DNA of 64,000 bases, from positions 2,396,346 to 2,460,345 of the forward strand of contig CM055112.1 in the NCBI GenBank assembly GCA_029204225.1, written 5' to 3'. The notes beneath the pieces were generated by a model. The model did no database searches. It saw only the letters and a program-made list of their open reading frames with translations, and had not been told where the DNA came from. The stretch's first letter is position 1; each line of letters opens with the position of its first letter. Position numbers and translations under genes: made by a program. The DNA is from Diphasiastrum complanatum. Lineage: Eukaryota; Streptophyta; Lycopodiopsida; Lycopodiales; Lycopodiaceae. Of the stretch, positions 1 through 11,965 are shown piece by piece.

Positions 1-1
1 G

Positions 2-470
2 TTGGCAGTGGAGGTCTACATGGACCAGCCACAAGGCTTTGAGGCGAAAAGCAAAGAATTTTTGGTGTGCACGTTTAAGAAGGCATTGTATGTGTTGAAA
101 CAAGCACCCAAGGCATCGTAGAGTCTTATTGATGACTATTTTGCAAAACATCATGTTATAAAGAGTAAGTCAGATTGCATTATCTATGTAAAGGAGGGAG
201 GATGGGAATATAGTTATTATCTTTCTCTATGTTGATGATCTTGTCACAATTAACAATGGGAAACTAATTGCAAAGGTGAAGGCTCATTTGTCTAATGAGT
301 TTGATATGTAAGATTTGGGTTTGATTCACTATTGCCTAGGTAGTAGGCTTAGAAGTGTGGAAAAAGAAAATTTTGTTTTCATTTCCAAGGCAAAGCATGC
401 ATTGGAAGTCTTGCATAGATTCGACATGCAGGACTGCAAACCCATCTCCAATCCCATTGATACTAGTTGA
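2..470 (+). pseudogene. Ty1/copia reverse transcriptase fragment (decayed)
   Basis: Translation shows copia RT signatures in order: an MDQPQGF-like stretch near the window start, a degraded LKQAPKAS block (normally YGLKQAPR.W), a LYVDDL catalytic box near 228-242, then a HYCLG-like stretch and FDMQDCKP near 420. Reading requires several stops and frame changes (TAG right after the LKQAP block, near 120), so it is dead. The 5' part lies outside the window and no RNase H is visible after about 470. RT of this class copies element RNA into cDNA in cytoplasmic particles; here it is only a relic. Confidence 0.8.
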
Positions 471-1796
471 AAGTCATTAGGAAAGTAATAAACAATAATA
501 GACTAACTTAATATATACACATTAGTCAGTACTCCACAACCATGAGAGTCATTACTCCTACACAACCTTGAGAGCAAGAGAAATTCCAATAGTACAGAAA
601 TGCCGATCAAAGTATTGAGAATCAACTTGATGTTAGGATCAAAGTATTGAGGTATGATAATGGAGGGGAGAATATCTCCAATAGAATGCAAGAACTATGG
701 AAGCATCAAGAAAATCAAGAAAAACGATTAACACACATGGATCACATAGGCTCCTCACACTAGGATCTTAGAGAGAGGGTTGTGGAGGCACCCAATCCCC
801 ATTGAGGAAAGCTCCTTAAGTACATTCAAGGCACGTATGAGGTGTCACCATAAGCTTAAACTGCTTGGCCACTTGTGCCCAGTTGGACTTAGCTAAAGTT
901 ACAAAAGGGGAGTCACAATGTATTGACAAAAATTTGTCCCCGTTGCGTTTCTACAACTTGCATCACCAAAGTTCACCTAGCCATGATATGTAATATATGC
1001 ATTATATCTCAACACCTTGACCTTCCAATTAAGGGCGGATGTAAATTAGTGGGTGGCAGGGCATGTGGTGTGCATAATGAAGCCAATGCTATCAAATACC
1101 ATCGCAAAATTGTAATTTTCAATGGTGGTGATTTCTTGGTGTCCCTTGGGAGCCCTCACCATGGATCATGTTTTTTCTGAAAGTGCCTACCCTAATAAGC
1201 ATACAAGGGAGAATCTTTGGTGTGTTTCAAGACTTGATGTAACTGAAAACTACTTTTATAAGGTATAACGTGTTTCACCCATGTTCGTCTTCATTTTTGA
1301 GGACAAAAATGTTTAAGTAGCTGCCGAAGATTCAGTTTTTTTTTTAAACAGTGATCAGACAAGTGGTTGGAACTTCAATTTTTGAAATCTGAAAATTCAG
1401 ATCAGAGTGCTGGACCAGAACATGATAGATCAAAGGAATTTGATATGACATCTTTTTCATGAGAATCTGCTGTGTCTGTTGATGCGAAGAAGGCTGATGA
1501 TTTTGTGGTTCTTGACCTTCATTGTTAAGGACTTGTTTAGTTTGCTAGAAGGAACTTATTTTAATACACAAAGCTGGTAAAAGAAGGTTGCATGACGTGT
1601 TAAGGAACAGATTTCTGGTTGCTAAAGTTTTGATTTTCAAAACTTTGATTGGTTATTTTGGTTTTACATACAAGTTCTTTTAAGAAGAATGAACCGTCAA
1701 ACTTCTGAGACCGTTGAAGAGTTTTGAAGAACCAATGAAGATTTGAATATTAAAGAATTTTAGGACAAAAATTCAGAGGAATTGGCAAAGAATAAA
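471..1796. other. Non-genic stretch
   Basis: No coding region, RNA gene or clear LTR is supported here. Short open frames (503-691 minus, 923-1180 plus) have no recognisable family. The stretch sits between two plus-strand copia fragments and is probably decayed retroelement untranslated sequence, but this is inference. Confidence 0.4.
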
Positions 1797-2070
1797 AGTT
1801 CATCATATTATCAACTTATCACTTAAAGATATGATTATTCCACATATCAAAGATGCTGCTGGACCCAAGGAAGCTTGGGATATTATTCTCAAGAATTTGT
1901 ACGAGAACTTTAACCAATCTAGGGTTTTGTTCTTAACTAATGAGCTACATACTTTGAAAATGGATACAGGGGAGAATCAGTTACAAATTTTTTTACACGG
2001 GTAAAAGATTTTAGAAGACAACTTATAGCGGTTGGAGAAAGTGTCCCTGATTCAGTTTTGGTGTCCATTC
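1797..2070 (+). pseudogene. Ty1/copia gag (UBN2-type) fragment
   Basis: The frame reads LSLKDMIIPHIKDA, then PKEAWDIILKNLYENFNQSR and LTNELHTLKM. These are hallmarks of the copia gag UBN2 region (A.EAWD.L...Y...N.SR...L...L..L.M). A one-base shift near 1978 is needed to continue into FFTRVKDFRRQLIAVGE and VPDSVLVS. Zinc knuckle and pol are absent. Gag forms the virus-like particle in intact elements; this is a truncated remnant just upstream of the host gene at 2425. Confidence 0.7.
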
Positions 2071-2344
2071 ACAGAACAAGCATTCATAGAAAAAAAGCAA
2101 AAGCAAAAAAGCTTTACCTAAATTTGAATCCTATACTTGGGTCTATTGCGCCCTACTACATGCATAATTATTCTATGGCTAAACTAAATAACATGGGGCC
2201 CCTAAATATAGCTCGCGGGCATGGCCCATTAACATTAGGGATCAAATTAACATTAATTTCTAACACTAGCTTCATATTGTGTTTGTAATTTCATAGCTTC
2301 TCAATATATGCTCACCAGTCACTTAAGTATCTCTTTTGTTGCAG

Positions 2345-2424
2345 AAACTACAGGCTGGTGAAGCTGTCATAAACCACCATCAACAAGTCCTTTTGTTTGA
2401 CTGGAAAAATAGAAAAGGTTGGCT
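2345..2424 (+). other. Probable 5' UTR exon segment of the 2425-4341 gene
   Basis: A pyrimidine-rich tract ending in TTTTGTTGCAG (acceptor through 2344) is followed by 80 bases leading to the ATG at 2425. This looks like the acceptor of a 5' UTR intron. The upstream exon and promoter were not found; copia debris lies at 1.8-2.07 kb. Confidence 0.4.
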
Positions 2425-4341
2425 ATGGTGGGTCTTTTCTCTCGTGCTGGTGCAGGTAAAAAGGTGCCACAACAAGACCTGGTATGTTCTCATGCCTATT
2501 GAATTTTGAAGACAGATCGGTCCTTGCTATTTTGTTCTTGACTGGGCTTTCATGATTCAAGAATTTCAAGTTATAGCATAGCCACTTACATTATTGGTTG
2601 CTCCCACTTTGTGATAGGTGGCTGAGGCTGCAACAGGTTCAGACATGGAAGCACCTTGTCCGCAATCACAAAATGGGGTTGATCCAGTGGAGGAGTTCGT
2701 ACCCGTCGAGCATCCATTGGAGCCACCAGACAATGACAGACCTGTCCGTTGTCCACCTCCAGAGCCCTGTATAATCCATGTCAGTGATGGAATCATTTTC
2801 CTTCGTTTTGACATGCAGTGATTACAGTATCAATTGTTCCTGTTCTATATGCTGATCTTTCATTTGTTCTAATGTCTAGGAAGGAGGACAGTTCTTGCTG
2901 CTTTTGATCTCCATTGCTCAGCAAAATGACATGATTTATTGACGTCTACCTGAGCGAACAGACCATGATAGAGCTTTCTACTTTTCATCTTTGAAATCTT
3001 GCATGCCCATGTAGGCAATAGCATTGTGTTTGGTTTTTTTCATTCTAGTACTTTTCAGTCTTGGCACAATTTTATTCTGCTTTATGTCCTCTCTATCTTT
3101 TGTTCTGAAGCGGTGTTGATTCTTTATAATATTTTTGATAATTCCAGATTGTACATTTCAAGGGACACTCACAATGATAAAGCACAATATGTTGGGGTTT
3201 GTTGACAAGTAATCATCTTATCACTGGTTGCAACTTTTGCCTTCTGGTTTGAGGATAGCACACAGGATAAGTTGCTTACATGACTAGACTGGACCAAGGT
3301 TTCAAATATTAGAAATATATTCAAGAAGCTCCATGCAGAAGCAATGGTTAATTTTCAGTGTTTCCTTGCTTTTTGCTTCCTGCATCAGTATCATCAGTTG
3401 GGCCAGTTCAGTCGAGTAAATTGAGTTTTTATTGATTATGTGTTTGTGATTTTCTTGCAAATCTAGGCACTTGATTGTCAATTATACGGCTGCTCTTTAG
3501 AATGCCAAGCTACTCTTGAACCGCAGATGGTGTAACACATTTTGCTGCATCTGCGTTCCGAAAGTAAAGCTAATGCTGTATGGAATGCTTTTTATATTAA
3601 TTTATTTTTGCCCAAAAATTAAAAAAAACCAAAGAAAACAAATAGAAAACATATTACAAACCTTAAAAACCTATCAAAAAACTACAAAACCATCAGAAAC
3701 TAAAAAACCAACAAAAACGTAGTTATCTTTTTGGACACAGGAAACCCTAATGGGAAATCCCGGATCGTGTTCCAGAACTTGATCCGGGAACGCGCAACTA
3801 TGTTTTAAACCTTTTCCAAATAATTACAGTTATGTGTACTAGTTTTTTGTCATTATAGTTCATTTTCTTGCTAACCTATAGTAGTGCTGCTTTTACATGT
3901 GCACAGATAAGTATATGCTCTATGCACTGATTTGTTGAAGAAATATTTGTAGTCCTTCAATGATCTGGTACAAAATTTATTGCTGTCCTTGAAGGTTTTA
4001 GCTGCTAATTTGCTATCTGGCTTGTGCTTGTTGGCAACTACAGTTCTGGTACAAAAGTCAGGATGTAATTTGTTTCAGTAAGTTAAGTCAGTCCTTATCA
4101 TCTAGCACTCATATTCTTCTGTTTCTAATGGGAGCAGGATGGAAGGATATGGAAAGAAAGAATTGCCGCTAATGCTCGGAGGAGGGCAGAGGGTCCTGGT
4201 TCTAAGGATAATGCTGGTGGTTCTTCCTTTTATCAAAGACGGCACACTCCCTTTTCTGAACATCTTGTGCTCCCTTCCCAAAGTGCTCCAGAAAAGGCCC
4301 TGTTAAAAATGTTTGATGATGGAAAAAGTCTTCAATCGTAA
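2425..4341 (+). CDS. Small conserved plant protein of unknown function, three coding exons (~140 aa)
   Basis: Coding exons are 2425-2481, 2618-2779 and 4138-4341, with in-phase canonical junctions (donors GTATGT and GTCAGT, acceptors GATAG and GCAG). The protein starts MVGLFSRAGAG. The middle exon has an acidic/proline-rich part (PVEHPLEPPDNDRPVRCP, then PEPCIIH). The last exon begins DGRIWKERIAANARRRAEG and ends at TAA 4339-4341. I recall this layout (…PV.CP.PEPSI..DGRIWKER) from an uncharacterised small plant protein family; that is memory, not a search. No signal peptide or membrane segment is evident. Intron 2 (2780-4137) is long and contains only an A-rich stretch. The reading frame is intact in all exons, so this is likely a living host gene. 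Confidence 0.7.
2780..4137 (+). other. Intron 2 of the 2425-4341 gene
   Basis: 1358-bp intron bounded by GTCAGT and GCAG. It contains T-rich sequence and an A-rich block (about 3617-3720). No coding region or recognisable transposon is seen inside it. Confidence 0.6.
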
Positions 4342-4639
4342 TTTGTATTGGTTTGCTAGGAAATCTGATTACTGGATAATGGCCTGTTTAACACAGGCTG
4401 AAAATGATCATGGTCATAATCTTCTGGGATCTGGCATAGATTATGCTTAATCTGGCATGGTTATGTCCAGACAGACATAAAAAATAATTTTGAATTTCAC
4501 TCAATGATCTTTGTGCTTGAAAATAATTATCAAATTTTGTCAATGATTTTTGTTGTTTGAAATTTTTTCATTAGTGAGGCCTTTTATTTTTTGTGCATAC
4601 AGCAAGACTAGTGGTAAACAATTGGCCTATTTATGATTG

Positions 4640-6079
4640 GCTTTAAAGCAGAAACGTAGCTTGTTGATCAGTTATGCAATTTTTGTTTGAAAATGAAAGC
4701 TGATATTTTTGCCTTACTGTTTTGGTGTTTGTCATACCACATCTTAAGTGAAAAATCAATATTTGGTGCCAAGGAGAGGGAGGGGAGACTTCAGATCCTG
4801 GAGCGAAAGCTTCGACTAATGCTGTTGTGCAGAGAATTTTCGTTATTGAAGAAAAATTGGCAAAGACAGAAGATCGGTCCTGGCCAAGTGACGTGAAGAA
4901 ATTATTCAAAGTCACAACGAGAAGCAAAAGCTCTTCGAAACTTGACCAAAAATCTTCGACGAAGCATAGAAAATCCTCAAAGAAGAAATCTTCTAGCAAG
5001 ACGACGAATAAATCTACGACTAAAGAAGATCTCAATGATGACCCCGACTATGACCGCGATGCTGCGAAGTTATTTGCAAAAGATATCTCAACAGAGACGA
5101 AAAGAAATTATCAACGCTAAACTTCAGTCATCTACGGCAGAGAAGGTGGTCACTTTCGAGGAAGGGGATGACAAAATCACGAAGACTAAATTGTCTAGTG
5201 TTGTTATTGATAAGCCAATCTCGAAATCGAAGACGAAGGACTATGACATCGTGACTGATATGGATCTCTTCGTGCGAATAGTACTTTTGAGCAATTGCTG
5301 GCAGATAACAGAAAGCAACTAAAAGGTCTTTCTGTCCCAAAAAAGATTTTTTTTTTTTTTTTTGCCAGATGTTGGTGTTCTGTCTATTGATTTAGGTGAT
5401 CTCGGTGCACCTGAAATTGATATTACCATTGTGAGATGCCTGATTGAAAAAGTGTCAATTGACTTTGGTTCCAGTGCGAACATAATAACAGAAGACACAG
5501 CTCATGCTTTGGGGCTGACTGACATTCAACCGACACAAGCGAAACATCAAGTTAGTTGATTCGACACGACGAAAATCTGTTGGAGAACTGAAGGATGTCA
5601 TTGTTTACATTCAAGCCAAGCCATTCACAATGAATTTCATAGTTATCAAACCACTCGGTTTGTCATCCTATTCTGTGCTGATTGGACGACCTTGGCTTTA
5701 TCAATCAAACACAAGTGTTCATTGGAAATCCATAGAGTTGAGATTTCAGACTGGTGAGACCAATAATCGAGGTAAGCCAGTAGAACAAATAATTACCTGG
5801 AGTTGTGACAAACATGAAGGTGAAATTCCTTTGTCTGACACCAGTTTTACCTCAGAAGAATCTTCTTATGCCTTACATGTTTTTTCTAACGCATCTGACA
5901 TTGAAGTTCAATATTTCGAATGTTATGAGAATGCTGACGAAGAAGAATTCTTCGATGCCTGCAACATTGAAGCAGATGTTTCATATGAAGAAATTAATGT
6001 TGCAGACACGGACTCACTTGAAAGTGAACTGTTACCTACACGTATTAATGGGTCCAGACCGAAGAAATACTACCTTTGA
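4640..6079 (+). pseudogene. Ty3/gypsy gag-aspartic protease remnant
   Basis: The 4827-5120 part encodes a Lys/Ser-rich basic tract like a gag tail. After a poly-T interruption at 5346-5364 a retropepsin-like fold follows: CLIEKVSIDFGSSANII (the DFGSS replaces the usual D-[ST]-G active site), then AHALGL, FTMNFIVIKPLG and SVLIGRPWLYQSN, the usual last strands (LGRPWL). The open frame runs to 6079 with an acidic tail. Frameshifts near 5120 and 5560 and the poly-T insert break it. No RT or integrase follows. Protease would cleave the gag-pol polyprotein; this copy cannot be functional. Confidence 0.7.
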
Positions 6080-6204
6080 CCCGAATTTTTTTTTTTTATT
6101 ATTATTCTTATTATTTTCTAGTATTTTTTTGGAATTTTTCGTGAATTTTCTTTTATCTTTTCAAATATTTTTCTCGACTTTTCTTTTATCTTTTCTAGAA
6201 ATTT
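6080..6204. repeat. T-rich low-complexity tract
   Basis: Poly-T and TTATTATTA stretches directly after the gypsy protease remnant; nothing else visible. Confidence 0.5.
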
Positions 6205-6590
6205 TCATGAAACTTGCTATAATCATCAATGAAGGTTGTATAATATTTTGAACCTCCTACTGAGATCACGTTGAATGGACCGCAGATGTCAGAGTGCACC
6301 AGTTCCAGAATCTTTGTCGTTCTATAGGAGTCTTTGACGAATGGTGTGCGTGACATCTTGCCTTTCAAACATGCATCACAAATGTTCAAACTGGTTGCAT
6401 TCGAGATGCTGACCCCTGTTATTGCTCCATGATGACTTGCTTGGTAGAGTGCCATTGAGTTCATGTGGTAGAGTCTTCTGTGCCACAAAGTGTCTGGCGA
6501 GTCGTCATGGGTTTGATGCATTTGATCTTCAGATAGGCGCACCTTTAGATGATATAGGTTGCCCTTCCTGACAAAATTTTCAGAATTCAC
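6205..6590 (-). pseudogene. Ty1/copia pre-integrase/integrase N-terminal fragment
   Basis: On the minus strand the protein contains GNLYHL, LWHRRLYHMNS, CDACLKGKMSRTPF (the H/C zinc module before integrase), ELVHSDICGP with the first catalytic Asp, and FIDDYSKF with the second. It stops right after, so the Glu of the D,D,E triad is absent. Its upstream edge coincides with the end of the LTR at 6594-7351, as if that element had inserted into it. Confidence 0.8.
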
Positions 6591-6593
6591 ACG

Positions 6594-7351
6594 TGTGGGG
6601 AATGTTCACAAGAGTGACTGATCTTAATTAGGCTTTGTGATTGGCACTATAACCTGATTCTAGATTGATCAACAAAATCTAGTTCAGAAGAAATGGCTAA
6701 TCCACAATCTAGCATGCTAATCAACAGAATATAATAGCAATGATCAAAGAATGAATAAAAAATACAAGATTTCAATGTATGAGCATTAGCCTCAACACGA
6801 GTTAGAGAGAGAGCTCTAGAGAGATAACAAGCAATATTTGTTTAGATCCAAAATGACATGAGATAGTTACAAAACTTTGGTTCTTCATCATTGATTGTGT
6901 GGAGAGCTACACATATTTATGGAGATTGAGATAGCTCGAGGTAGAACCATATCTATCCATTCCAAAATGACATCTAGAGTCTATGTGACATTTGTCACTT
7001 GTCATGCATGAAATTCTACCTACTTTTTACAAGTGTACTAGTTTTAACTAAAAATGTCCAAATCATTATGCATGTGTCCATTAAACTTTGTGCATGCCTT
7101 GCATGCCACTATGGATCACTTACAATTAATGCATGTGAGTTGCCACGAGTTTCTACAAGCATAATCATGCTAATTCTATGTCTACAAACTATATGCAAGT
7201 TGCATTTATCAAACTAGATAATACATAACCATGTAGCTCGAGTTCTATGAAGGCCAAACTTGGCATTTTGCATTAATGAGCTACATACTTGCATGGTACA
7301 ACATTTGTAGCAAGCCAAGAAATCAATATGGATTGTTTTTCAATTTTAACA
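6594..7351 (-). repeat. Putative 3' LTR of the minus-strand copia element at 7.35-11.2 kb
   Basis: On the minus strand the LTR begins TGTTAAAATTG immediately after a purine tract (plus 7352-7362) and ends near a CACACGTGTG palindrome at 6588-6597. No matching 5' LTR was found near 11-13 kb, so the left boundary is approximate. Confidence 0.5.
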
Positions 7352-7362
7352 CTCCTCCTAAA
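7352..7362 (-). other. Polypurine tract of the 7.4-11.2 kb copia
   Basis: Minus strand reads TTTAGGAGGAG directly before the TGTT LTR start. Polypurine tracts prime plus-strand DNA synthesis in LTR elements. Confidence 0.55.
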
Positions 7363-10300
7363 AAAGATCTATATTGATTTGAACATGGATCTTGGTATAA
7401 CTCCAAGGTTGGCTCTATGCTTGTTGAAGGAACTTTTGCTCAAAGGTTTGGTGAGCATATCTGCAATGCAAGATGATGTGTCGATGTGCTCCAATTTGAT
7501 TTCACCTCCAATGAGCTTCTCTCTCACGAAGTGATGTGCAACTTCGATATGCTTGCTCCTTGCATGGAATATTGGGTTGTTGGCAAGGGCTTGAGCTGAA
7601 ATGTTGTCACACATGATCATATGTATATTTTCTTCCATAATTATCTTTAGCTCCACTAGTAACCTTTTGATCCAAAGCACTTCCTTTGTTGTTGTAGTGA
7701 GCACTTTGTACTCAGCTTCACATGATGAGAGTGATACAGTATCTTGCTTTTTGGAAAGCCAAGATATCAAGTTTCCTCCAAGATATATAACATAAGCACT
7801 TGTAGATTTTCGATCTGCTCTATCACCAACAAAATCCGAGTCAGAATAACCAATAATAGAAAGATCTTCACTTTTATACAATAAACCAAAATCAAAAGTT
7901 GAAGATACATATCTAAGCACTCTCTTGGCCTTTTTCCAATGATAAATTGAAGGATTTTGTATAGCCTGGCTCAACTTATGAACACTAAAGCTTATGTCAG
8001 GTCTAGTTATTGTGAGCCAAATTAAGGAGCCTATAAGACTTCTAAAAAGTGTGATGTCCTTGAAGGATCTTTCATCACCTTTGTTAGAGTCCTTTACATT
8101 TTGTTCCATAGGTGTTTCTATACTCTTACAATTCAACATATTGAACTTTTTTAACATTGAAAGAGCATACTTAGATTGACATATGAAAGCTTTATCTTTA
8201 AGAAAGTCAATCTCTAATCCTAGAATATAGTGAATTTTTTCAAGATCTTGCATCTTGAACTCTTTTCCAAGTGCAATCTTGGTTTCCTCAACTAACTTGA
8301 TACAACTTCTTGTCAGAATGATATCATCAACATAAATAAGAAGGATGACAATATCTTTATCAAAACACTTGACATACAAGGAAGGATCATAGTTACTAAG
8401 ATTAAATCCTAGTTACTCAAGAAAGGTGTTAAGTCGAGAATACCATGACCTTGGGGCTTGCTTTAATCCATATAAACTTTTGAAGAGCAAGCAAACTTTC
8501 CCCTCATCATGGATGAACCCAATAGGTTGATCCATATAGATCTCTTCTTCTAGATAGCCATTTAGAAATGCATTATAAACATCTAGTTGAAAAATTTTTC
8601 AATTAAAAAAACAAGCAAGAGAAATTATGATTCTAATTGACACCATCTTTGCAACTGGGGCAAAGGTCTCCTCATAATCAAGTCCATATACTTGAGCAAA
8701 GCCTTTAGCTCAAAGCCTAGCCTTGTACTTGCTGATTGTGCCATCTTGATTATACTTGACTCGAAAAACCCATTTGCAACCAATGGTATGCTTGTTGGAT
8801 GGAAGATCCACAAGCTCCCATGTATTAATGGCCTTCAAAACATCATATTCTTCCTTCATGGCAAGGTACCATTCTTTTGAGTTGATAGTATCATATACAT
8901 CATTTGGCTCCTCATGAGAAATAAAATAGGCACAATTAGTGGAGTTGATTTCCACTTGCTTTCCTCTATCTTCATAGGTAAGCCTTCTAGGCTCGGATCT
9001 TTCTCTTTGAGATCTCCTTGGTGAAAATATTCGAGGTGACTCCTTCTCAAATCTCGGCCCCATCTCTCCATGATGATCTTCAAGGGTGATGATTGGAGTA
9101 TCTTTGTGAGAATATTTGAACTCGGCCTTCTCAATAATGTATTGTTGATCTTTATGGAATATCACATCTCTACTCTCAATTGTAGTTGAGGTAGAGGGAA
9201 CATAGATCTTGTAAGCTTTCTTGTTGGATGCATATCCAACCATGATCCCTTTAACAGAATTAGGATCATCTCTTTTCCTTGTCTCCAAGGGCATATTAAC
9301 AAAGCAAGTACAACCAAAAACTCTAAGGTGACCTACCTTAGGTTTTTTCTGAAACAAGACTTCAAAAGGTGTTTTTCCAGCAAGAGCATTGTGAGGTAAT
9401 CTATTGCACAAATAGTTTGCACAATTTATAGCTTCACCCCAATATTCAATAGGCAAAGAAGCTGCTACTCGAATTGCTATAGCACATTCACATAAAGATC
9501 TGTTTTTCCTCTCAGCTACTCCATTTTGGGATGGAGAATAGGCACAAGAAAATTCTCTCTTTATTCCTTCACCTTCACAATAATTATGAAGCTTGTTGGA
9601 GATATATTCACCTCCTCCATCGCATCTTAAAGCTTTAATTTTGCAAGAAAACTATTTTTCTACATAAGCTTTGAAGATAAGGAAGTGACAAAAAACCATA
9701 GCCTTTGAAGAAAGTAGATACAACCAAGTGTATCTAGTAAAGTCATCAATAAAGGTGACAAAACATGTTACACCACCAATACTTTTAGAAGAGAAAAAAT
9801 GTACATCTGAACGTATGAGTTCCAATGGAAAAGTAGTCTTTATAAAAGACTTATGATATGGCTTTCTGTGTGACTTTGCAATGGCACAAGCCTCACAAGG
9901 CTTGAAATCTTTAGAAAGAGATTTTGGAAGACCAATAGCCTTCTCCTTCTTAACCATAGAAGACATAGATGTAAAGTTAGGATGTCCCAACCTTCTATGC
10001 CACAGCTCCTCCTTAGATAACAAAACAACTTCACAAAGGTTTGCATTCTCATAAGAATTCAACTTAAAAATTTCACCACATCTAGTTCCATCAGCAAGGA
10101 TCTCATCTTTTCTCTTGATAAAACAAGTGTTGGAGTTGAACTTTACATCACAACCACTATCAAACAACTTTCCCACACTAATTAAGTTCTTTGTAAGTTT
10201 TGGAATGAAAAGAACATTAGAAAGTGCAAGAACTTTTGAAAAAGCAAGATTCAATGGAATGTTGCCAATTCCTTCTATTGGACACTCATGATCATTAGTT

Positions 10301-11170
10301 GTGTAAATAGATCTCTTGAGTCCTATGAAAGGTAAGATTGAGTCAAATGACTCCTTTGAACAGCACATACGTGAAGAGGCTCCACTATCTATGTACCAAG
10401 CTCCATCTTTCTTGAAAGGTGATGAAGAAAAACTGGACACCATAAGTGATCCTTCTCCATCACTCGCAACAAAATCTTCTTCAATCTCTTTGGAGAGATT
10501 AGCTTGCTTGAGTTGATTTTTCTTCTTAAAGCAATTTGAGGCATAGTGCCCCTTTTTGTCACAGAAGAAGCACTTCACTTTCTTCTTCTTGGTTTTTGAG
10601 TTAGAGGGATGAGATGTTTCATCCTCTTCATCATCTTGATCTCGATCTTTGGCTTTGTCTTTGTTGTATGCTTGAGAGAATTGGTTCTTACTCCTTCCTT
10701 TCTGCTTGCCTTTGACAAAGAGGGCTTTATCACTTCCACCATGTTCAAGTTTGTTCATCCTAGAGAGTTTATAGCTTTGTCTAGATTCTTCAGAAATAAG
10801 AATTCCTTGGAGAGTTTCTAAATTAGGTAACTCCTCGTTAATAGCAAAAGACTGAACAAGATTATCATAGTCATCTCTCAAGCCATTCAATATGACTTGA
10901 ACTAGCTCAACTTGGTTAATGGTAACACCAACACAGGAAAGCTCTCTGTGTAAATCTTTAACTCTCAGAATATAGTTAGATGCACTCTCTTCACTTCTTT
11001 GGAAACTTTGGAAAATCTGATTCCTAAGAGTGAGTATTCTAGAAGTATTATTTGCTTCATAGATGGTCTTTAGTGTCCCAAGCTTCTTTGGCTGTAGTGC
11101 AAGATCCTATCTCTCTCAAAATTTCATTAGATACATTCATCTTAATGAAATGTAGAGCCATTCTTCGAGA
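7363..11170 (-). pseudogene. Near full-length Ty1/copia gag-pol, lightly damaged
   Basis: Order on the minus strand: gag UBN2 region (11160-10780, with a frame change near 11070), CCHC zinc knuckle CFFCDKKGHYASNC near 10550, protease WYIDSGASSRM near 10390, pre-integrase LWHRRLGHPNF, integrase with DVHFF, FIDDFTRY and NGVAERKNR, then RT with [12 protein letters not shown] and IYVDDIIL, and RNase H (GYSDSDF, SSCEAEYK, DNISAQALA). Visible breaks are TAG near 9650, TGA near 8709, TAA at 8413-8415 and frame changes near 8600. All catalytic motifs are otherwise recognisable, so the copy is fairly young. The first ~60 gag residues are missing, replaced by a minisatellite. Confidence 0.85.
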
Positions 11171-11174
11171 TATG

Positions 11175-11361
11175 AGAGAGTCGCGTCGGTCGAGATCTGA
11201 TAAAAATCCATCGGTTGAGATTTGAGCGGATCCTGTCGGTTGAGATTTGAGCGGATCCCATCGGTTGAGATTTGACAAAATCCCATCGGTTAAGATTTGA
11301 GCAGATCTCGTCGGTTGAGATTTGAGCGGATTCCGTCAGTTGAGATTTGACAAAATCCCAA
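11175..11361. repeat. Minisatellite, ~27-28 bp unit
   Basis: At least five imperfect units carrying GGTTGAGATTTGAGCGGAT or the variant GGTTGAGATTTGACAAAAT. It abuts the truncated copia gag start and replaces its N-terminal coding part. Confidence 0.8.
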
Positions 11362-11765
11362 TATGAAGGAATGGATATGTGTGATGCAAGTGAAGAACTT
11401 CAAGTTGAAAATATGACTGTGGCCCAGAGTAGAAGTTCTTATGAAAAGAGTGTATCCCCAGGAATGTTTGTATGCCTGAGATATCAGTTAGACAGAGATG
11501 AGGTGGCTAAAGTATGAGAATCATTTCCGATGGTGTAGCCTATCATTTGTTGATCTAGAACATCCTTGACCCATGAGTATGTACATGAAGAAGAGAATGC
11601 ATAGAAAGTACATAAGCAATGGTATGAAGTATAAACAAGGAACGAGGTGAAAAATAGGCATGCAAAACTAGAACTACAAGCAAGAACATAAGAAAAATAG
11701 AAAGAAAGAATAAAAAATGTAAAATATATACTAGGGAAAAGATGTTAAATTGGGCCAACAAAAAA
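11362..11765. other. Non-genic stretch
   Basis: No supported gene or known repeat. Confidence 0.35.
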
Positions 11766-11769
11766 CAAT

Positions 11770-11965
11770 TATTCATAATACCACCTTAGACGACCACTGT
11801 TTACGATAGTGTCTAGGAGGATTCTGTCAAGTGTTTGCAATTGGACTGCACCATTAGGAAAGACTTTATTAATAACATACGGCCCCTCACTTCTGAATTT
11901 CAATTTGTCGAGGTGCTTCTTGGATGTAGCATTATGCCTCATCGTACCGCCCTGTAGCAGGTTTC
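11770..11965 (-). pseudogene. Ty3/gypsy integrase C-terminal fragment
   Basis: The minus strand reads HLDKLKFRSEGPYVI, FPNGAVQLQTLD and TIVNSGRLRWY. This matches the end of plant gypsy integrase (KL.FR.EGPY.V.....GA..L..LDG....  .NG..L). The upstream domains are gone. Confidence 0.6.
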
